Assembly: GCF_022496765.1 (NCBI RefSeq)
Contig: NZ_VANV01000024.1
Location: forward strand, 33,494 to 97,493
DNA from: Acidaminobacter sp. JC074
GTDB taxonomy: Bacteria > Bacillota > Clostridia > Peptostreptococcales > Acidaminobacteraceae
Reading direction: 5' to 3'
Length of the DNA: 64,000 bases
The translations under genes were made by a program, and so were the position numbers. Shown here piece after piece: positions 60,334 through 64,000 of this stretch. Within the stretch, counting starts at the first letter, position 1; every line of letters starts with the position of its first letter. Below the pieces are notes generated by a model that saw nothing but the letters and a program-made list of their open reading frames with translations, was not told where the DNA came from and ran no database searches.

Positions 60334-61488
60334 CTAAACAATATAACAGCCTTCACCATTATCTGTTTCAGTTAATTCAAGTTTAAAATCTATCTCTTGG
60401 CCAGTAATATAGTTTAGATTACTGACAAATACTCGAAGTAGCGATTTATCAAATTGCTTTCCGCTTTCTTTAAGCATTAGTTCTAATGCATCTGTATAAC
60501 TAAAGGCTTTCTTATAAACCCTATCATTTGTAAGTGCATCGAATACGTCAACGATTGCCATCATCCTCGCATACTTTGGTATTTGCTTACCTTTCAATCC
60601 TTGTGGATAACCTTTCCCATCTATTCTTTCATGGTGAAATTGTGCAATTTTTCTAGCATTCATAATAATTGGCAAGCTAGAGTCACCTAGAATTTTCTGC
60701 CCCTCAATCGTATGTGTTTTCATCTTGGCCATCTCTTCTTCAGTAAGCCTTCCAGGCTTCTTTAGAATGCTATCGGGTATAGCGATTTTTCCAATATCAT
60801 GCATCATACTGGCTATCTTGAGCATTTCACATTCTTTCTTGCTATGACCTAAAACTCTTGCAAATCTATACATCATTTCACTAACTCTTTCTATGTGAGC
60901 ACCGTTTTCACCGAAATGTGCATCAGCTGTTTTGCCTAATGAGTATAGAATTTCCTTTTGAGCTTGAAAGGTCATTTTCCTTTCAAAATAGGATATATAG
61001 AAGTATGCGGCAAACAATAATATTGTAAAAATGATAAGAGAAGCTAAACTTAAATACCGACTTAACATAGAAGACATATCATTGAAAATACTTTGTAGTT
61101 TTATATTCACTAGAATTTGTGATTCATTTAATCTACCAGCATAAATTCTTTCTCTTTCAGCAGTCATTGGATATGAATCCGACATAGTTAATGCTTCTTT
61201 AATCTCATTAACAACATCTTGATTAAGTTCTCTAAAATCCCTAAAACTGCTTTCATCAATGATAACAACCATACCACCAAACATCTCGCTTGCTTCTTTT
61301 AAAAATCTAGGTGAGTTGTAATCGTAGCCATCTTTTACTTCTGCGAGAGCATCATTAAAATCCTTTAAGTCCTTGTGCAACATGATTTCTCTGAAATTAA
61401 ACGAAGTATATCCAACCATGACAGCTAATACCGCGAAGAAAAACACAGTAAATCCAATTATCATTCTAAGTTTTATATTATTTTTCAT
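60334..61488 (-). CDS. membrane HD-GYP-domain protein (putative cyclic-di-GMP phosphodiesterase)
   Basis: A 384-residue protein. Transmembrane helices near 7-28 and 143-165 flank an extracytoplasmic sensor. The cytoplasmic HD-GYP domain shows HIERVSEMMYRFARVLGHSK, MMHDIGKIAIPDSILKKPGR (HD), THTIEGQKIL, QFHHERIDGKGYPQGLKGKQ (GYP region) and IVDVFDALTNDRVYKK. All metal-ligand motifs are present. Such enzymes hydrolyse cyclic-di-GMP and so affect motility and surface structures. It sits between CotH-like and chemoreceptor genes, consistent with a surface or motility link. Confidence 0.87.
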   Translation of the reverse strand: MKNNIKLRMIIGFTVFFFAVLAVMVGYTSFNFREIMLHKDLKDFNDALAEVKDGYDYNSPRFLKEASEMFGGMVVIIDESSFRDFRELNQDVVNEIKEALTMSDSYPMTAERERIYAGRLNESQILVNIKLQSIFNDMSSMLSRYLSLASLIIFTILLFAAYFYISYFERKMTFQAQKEILYSLGKTADAHFGENGAHIERVSEMMYRFARVLGHSKKECEMLKIASMMHDIGKIAIPDSILKKPGRLTEEEMAKMKTHTIEGQKILGDSSLPIIMNARKIAQFHHERIDGKGYPQGLKGKQIPKYARMMAIVDVFDALTNDRVYKKAFSYTDALELMLKESGKQFDKSLLRVFVSNLNYITGQEIDFKLELTETDNGEGCYIV

Positions 61489-61553
61489 TTAAACCTTCTC
61501 CAAATTTAACTTCAATAGATCGTCATGTCTTTAGCCCCAATAGACTTTGACCA

Positions 61554-62975
61554 TTATTGGTTCAAGTAACTATCTAATGTTTCCTTTCTATCTTCAACAT
61601 GTTGAATCAGATATTCCACAGCTTTATCAAAGCTTTGATCGGTATCTATAAATGTGTAACCACTTTCTTCGTCATATGCGTATGCCTTTATAAGCTCATA
61701 ATGTTTTTCATATACTTGCGTCATTTTTTCAGTATTGAATACTTGGTCAGTAAATTCAATTAAGTACTGTTGATACTTTTCAATATAAGTCTCATCTTCC
61801 ATCAAATACGATATTAGCGGCCAATCATCTCTTACTTCTGACATTGAGAAACTAAGAGCACTCATCTTACCTTTACCATTCGTAAAAGCTTCATTATTGT
61901 CCCAAGGAATCCAGGTCAATAAATTCGTTTCGGGATTATTATATAGATAATAATTATGAGTCATATTCCCATAGGTATCCCAGTTTTGAATTGTGTTATT
62001 GACAGCTAAATACTTTAAGAAGGCATCTACATCAAATACCGATTCAAGTTCAGACTTCCAAACATCATAGTCAGTCATTCTGAGTTCACTATTCACCACA
62101 TTGTATAATCTATTCATATCGGAATAATCAGATTCTGTTTTAGCTTCCATCTCCGCTTCATCATAAGTGTTGCTTGCAAAGCTTGCTGCTTCACCATCAG
62201 GCTTGTATAGATTGCCAGAATCATCTGCAAATTGTCCTTCTATTCCAGTGTCATCCATTTCCTCAACAAGTGTGTACAAGCCAAAATATTGTTGTCCTTC
62301 ACCATAATCCACATAAACTGCATAGAATGATGTCATAGCGGCAGTCACACCAAATTCTCTAAATAAATCAGCTGCAACCTTTTCTCTCATTAAAGAAGTA
62401 TCTGAAAAATTATTGTTTAAATTTAGCTGTTTGAAACCATAAAACCTTTGATCCTCTATTTCTGGATATAAATCTTCAAACTCATCGAAATCAAGTTTAA
62501 ATGACAACTTTCCAATTTGATTGCTATATGTAGAAGATAAACTTGAATTCCCCTTGTAACTGATGCCTACATGTTCCCATATCACATCATCAAAAGAAAT
62601 ACTTGCTTCTGCCCAAACGGGTGTATAGTCACTGGTAGAATCTATGGCACTTGGACCATTTTGTCTGGTTGATTGTATATTCTCACTTAAATCCTCTTGC
62701 ATAAGAGCCCATTGTTCCGGATCAATTGTAATGATAATCTCATTAACCTTGTCTTGATTAAAGACCCTATCATAATCAGCTTGTGTATCTTTACTTGATT
62801 GTTCATCAGTAGCGAGTTCGCCTACTGAACTTATTTGTTCTCCTGATTCTAGCTCATCATCACTAACTAGTATATTATTGTTGGTTAAATTATTAGTGGC
62901 CGTAGAGTCATCACATGAAACGGTTACCAAAGCCAGCATAATTGCTAGACCTATTATAAATATTTTTTTTAACAT
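61554..62975 (-). CDS. CotH-family lipoprotein (spore-coat-kinase-like)
   Basis: A 473-residue exported lipoprotein. The signal peptide ends with a lipobox-like TVSC (Cys21), followed by a Ser/Thr/Glu linker to about 70. The CotH domain shows NEIIITIDPEQWALMQEDLS, SYKGNSSL, LSFKLDFDEF, GFKQLNLNNNFSDTSLMREK, FGLYTLVEEMDD, NLYKPDG, YGNMTHNYYLYNN and TWIPWDNNEAF. CotH of Bacillus is an atypical protein kinase of spore coat proteins. Extracellular relatives beside VTC-domain genes have been linked to surface polymers. The divergent VTC gene and shared operators support that second context. Confidence 0.85.
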   Translation of the reverse strand: MLKKIFIIGLAIMLALVTVSCDDSTATNNLTNNNILVSDDELESGEQISSVGELATDEQSSKDTQADYDRVFNQDKVNEIIITIDPEQWALMQEDLSENIQSTRQNGPSAIDSTSDYTPVWAEASISFDDVIWEHVGISYKGNSSLSSTYSNQIGKLSFKLDFDEFEDLYPEIEDQRFYGFKQLNLNNNFSDTSLMREKVAADLFREFGVTAAMTSFYAVYVDYGEGQQYFGLYTLVEEMDDTGIEGQFADDSGNLYKPDGEAASFASNTYDEAEMEAKTESDYSDMNRLYNVVNSELRMTDYDVWKSELESVFDVDAFLKYLAVNNTIQNWDTYGNMTHNYYLYNNPETNLLTWIPWDNNEAFTNGKGKMSALSFSMSEVRDDWPLISYLMEDETYIEKYQQYLIEFTDQVFNTEKMTQVYEKHYELIKAYAYDEESGYTFIDTDQSFDKAVEYLIQHVEDRKETLDSYLNQ

Positions 62976-63030
62976 ATTGCCTCCTCAAACTCGAACTGAG
63001 TTACGTCTTTGTATTTATAGATTAATCTAC

Positions 63031-63050
63031 GAACCTTAAGTGAAGTTAAA
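63031..63050 (-). promoter_or_regulatory. OmpR-type direct-repeat operator facing the CotH gene
   Basis: On the minus strand, TTAACTTCAC (from 63049) and TTAAGGTTCG (from 63039) repeat at a ten-base step, about 60 bases before the CotH start. It is the mirror image of the repeat at 63107-63131. Confidence 0.5.
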
Positions 63051-63106
63051 GAAAATTATTTTTCTAAATCATCGTCAAAATTTTTATCCATTTTATAAAT
63101 TTCAAG

Positions 63107-63131
63107 ACTTAAGGTTCATTTTAAGTTCATG
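63107..63131 (+). promoter_or_regulatory. OmpR-type direct-repeat operator facing the VTC gene
   Basis: TTAAGGTTCAT (63109-63119) and TTAAGTTCATG (63121-63131) repeat at a 12-base step, about one helical turn. A TAATAT -10 box lies at 63143-63148, so the second repeat takes the -35 position, typical of activator sites. ACTTAAGGTTC (63107-63117) is a perfect inverted copy of GAACCTTAAGT (63031-63041). Confidence 0.55.
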
Positions 63132-63173
63132 AAATATACTCATAATATAAACTCAACTATAAAAGGAGATAAA

Positions 63174-63854
63174 GTGAATAAGGGATCAACATTTAAAAGA
63201 AAAGAACTCAAGTATGTCATTACGAAAGAACAAAAGTCTCTTCTATTAAAAGCAATATCAGACTGTATAGTTCCTGATAAATATGAAAAATACATGATTT
63301 CTAATGTCTATTTAGATACTATTGATAAAAGATTGATCGGCTATAGCATCTTAAAACCCCTATATAAGGAAAAGATTAGAATACGATCTTATGGAAGAGT
63401 CAATAGTGACGAACATGTATTTATTGAATTAAAAAAGAAATACAAAGGCATTGTATACAAAAGAAGGATCAGTATGCCATATGGTGAGTCAAAGGCTTAT
63501 TTATTAGGCAGCTCCAGTAGAACTGGACAAATTGAAAACGAAATTGATTACTTTCTAGAATACTATGGCGAATTATATCCCAGTATGCTAATCGCTTACA
63601 ATCGTCATGCCTTCTCCGGCAAAGAAGATGCCACACTTCGAATTACTTTTGATGACAATATCACATGGCGAGATTATGATGTTAACTTAAGCAGTGAGAT
63701 ATATGGCAATAAGCTCTTGGATGACAATCAATGTCTTTTGGAAATAAAATGTTCTTCGGCCATGCCAATATGGCTTGCCAGAGCACTTTCAGAAAATCAC
63801 ATTTACAAGCTATCGTTCTCTAAATACGGTCAAGCTTACAAAGGAACAATTTAG
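63174..63854 (+). CDS. VTC-domain protein (polyphosphate-polymerase-like)
   Basis: A 226-residue protein of the VTC/triphosphate-tunnel type. Alternating basic and acidic beta strands line the tunnel: FKRKELKYVIT, KEKIRIRSYG, HVFIELKKKYKGIVYKRR, SMLIAYNRHAF, LRITFDDNITWRDYD and QCLLEIKCS. Fungal Vtc4 makes polyphosphate from ATP. Bacterial homologues usually occur with a DUF4956 membrane gene and CotH genes. The start is a GTG at 63174 with AAAGGAG five bases upstream. No DUF4956 gene follows within the window. Confidence 0.82.
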   Translation: MNKGSTFKRKELKYVITKEQKSLLLKAISDCIVPDKYEKYMISNVYLDTIDKRLIGYSILKPLYKEKIRIRSYGRVNSDEHVFIELKKKYKGIVYKRRISMPYGESKAYLLGSSSRTGQIENEIDYFLEYYGELYPSMLIAYNRHAFSGKEDATLRITFDDNITWRDYDVNLSSEIYGNKLLDDNQCLLEIKCSSAMPIWLARALSENHIYKLSFSKYGQAYKGTI

Positions 63855-63954
63855 GAGCTTCTTGCGATATAGTTAAATAAAGAAACCTCACAACTTAATA
63901 GGTTATAATGGTAGTGACTAAACTAACCAGAGCTTATTAAGAAGGAGGCTTCAA

Positions 63955-64000
63955 ATGAATTATAACAAGAATGAGAAATTAAAACAAATTACTGATGAAA
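63955..64000 (+). CDS. start of a gene cut by the window edge, possibly IS110-type transposase
   Basis: AAGGAGG lies six to seven bases before an ATG at 63955, and 15 codons follow before the edge (MNYNKNEKLKQITDE). The short stretch resembles the N-termini I recall for IS110-family transposases of Clostridia, but too little is visible to be sure. The 100-base region upstream contains a GGTTATAATGG segment and a small AACCT/AGGTT hairpin, which could belong to an element end. Confidence 0.4.
   Translation, partial: MNYNKNEKLKQITDE

Noticed and set aside
1..64000. CRISPR arrays, rRNA genes or long tandem repeats
   Set aside because: I saw no regularly spaced identical repeats and no 16S/23S/5S signatures anywhere. 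The Csm6-like protein therefore has no CRISPR context in this window.

Overview
The window is about 64 kb of low-GC Gram-positive chromosome, most likely from an anaerobic, motile, fermentative member of the Clostridia (Bacillota). This is inferred from the A/T-rich codon use, strong AGGAGG ribosome binding sites, classic intrinsic terminators, the tig-clpP-clpX-lon block, a pyrophosphate-type phosphofructokinase, an L-box riboswitch and several CheY/histidine-kinase systems. The genus cannot be read from the sequence. Most of the window is ordinary core genome. The accessory parts are a defence-type island next to a tRNA-Leu gene (about 51.5-58.2 kb) and the right edge, where another mobile element may begin.

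Layout. 0-7.7 kb: 2-amino-3-ketobutyrate CoA ligase with a cupin-type regulator, then three separately promoted family-5 solute-binding lipoproteins with no permease or ATPase nearby. 7.8-13.7 kb: a tight five-gene operon (acetyltransferase, RluA-type pseudouridine synthase, a CARF-less Csm6/Csx1-like HEPN protein, a TGS/uridine-kinase-like protein, a membrane SpoIIE-type phosphatase). 13.8-18.8 kb: a short MltG/YceG-like protein, two rRNA modification enzymes, class II aldolase and a chromate-family transporter. 18.9-25.6 kb: protein quality control (trigger factor, ClpP, ClpX, Lon, EngB, cyclophilin). 25.9-37.5 kb: UvrD-like helicase, a ConA-like surface protein, a 30-residue Prli42-like peptide, an alpha/beta hydrolase, PPi-phosphofructokinase, M32 carboxypeptidase, a SEC-C protein, PlsC, a YhaM-like nuclease, a stand-alone receiver, a B3/B4-domain protein and a parvulin. 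37.6-43.8 kb: a cheY-cheA-cheW-hybrid kinase-receiver operon. 43.9-46.7 kb: lysine riboswitch controlling lysA-lysC. 46.7-51.3 kb: a membrane hybrid kinase, a metallophosphoesterase and an aldose-epimerase-like protein.

51.4-58.2 kb: tRNA-Leu(CAA) is followed by an AbiJ-like protein, a large STAND (NB-ARC/TPR) ATPase whose N-terminus carries a HEPN-like motif, and a translationally coupled three-gene set: a 351-residue protein of no known family, a winged-helix-like/zinc-ribbon protein and a PD-(D/E)xK nuclease. I consider this set the best candidate for an undescribed defence system. Two short sequences that look like tRNA 3' ends followed by terminators lie inside and at the far edge of the island and may be old attachment-site scars.

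58.3-64 kb: a methyl-accepting chemotaxis protein, an HD-GYP protein and a CotH-family lipoprotein lie divergent from a VTC-domain polyphosphate-polymerase-like protein. Mirror-image OmpR-type direct repeats sit between the two divergent genes. The last 46 bases begin a gene that may be an IS110-type transposase.

All calls come from reading the sequence and recalling family motifs. No database search or folding program was run, so family names for divergent proteins and all promoter calls are inference.
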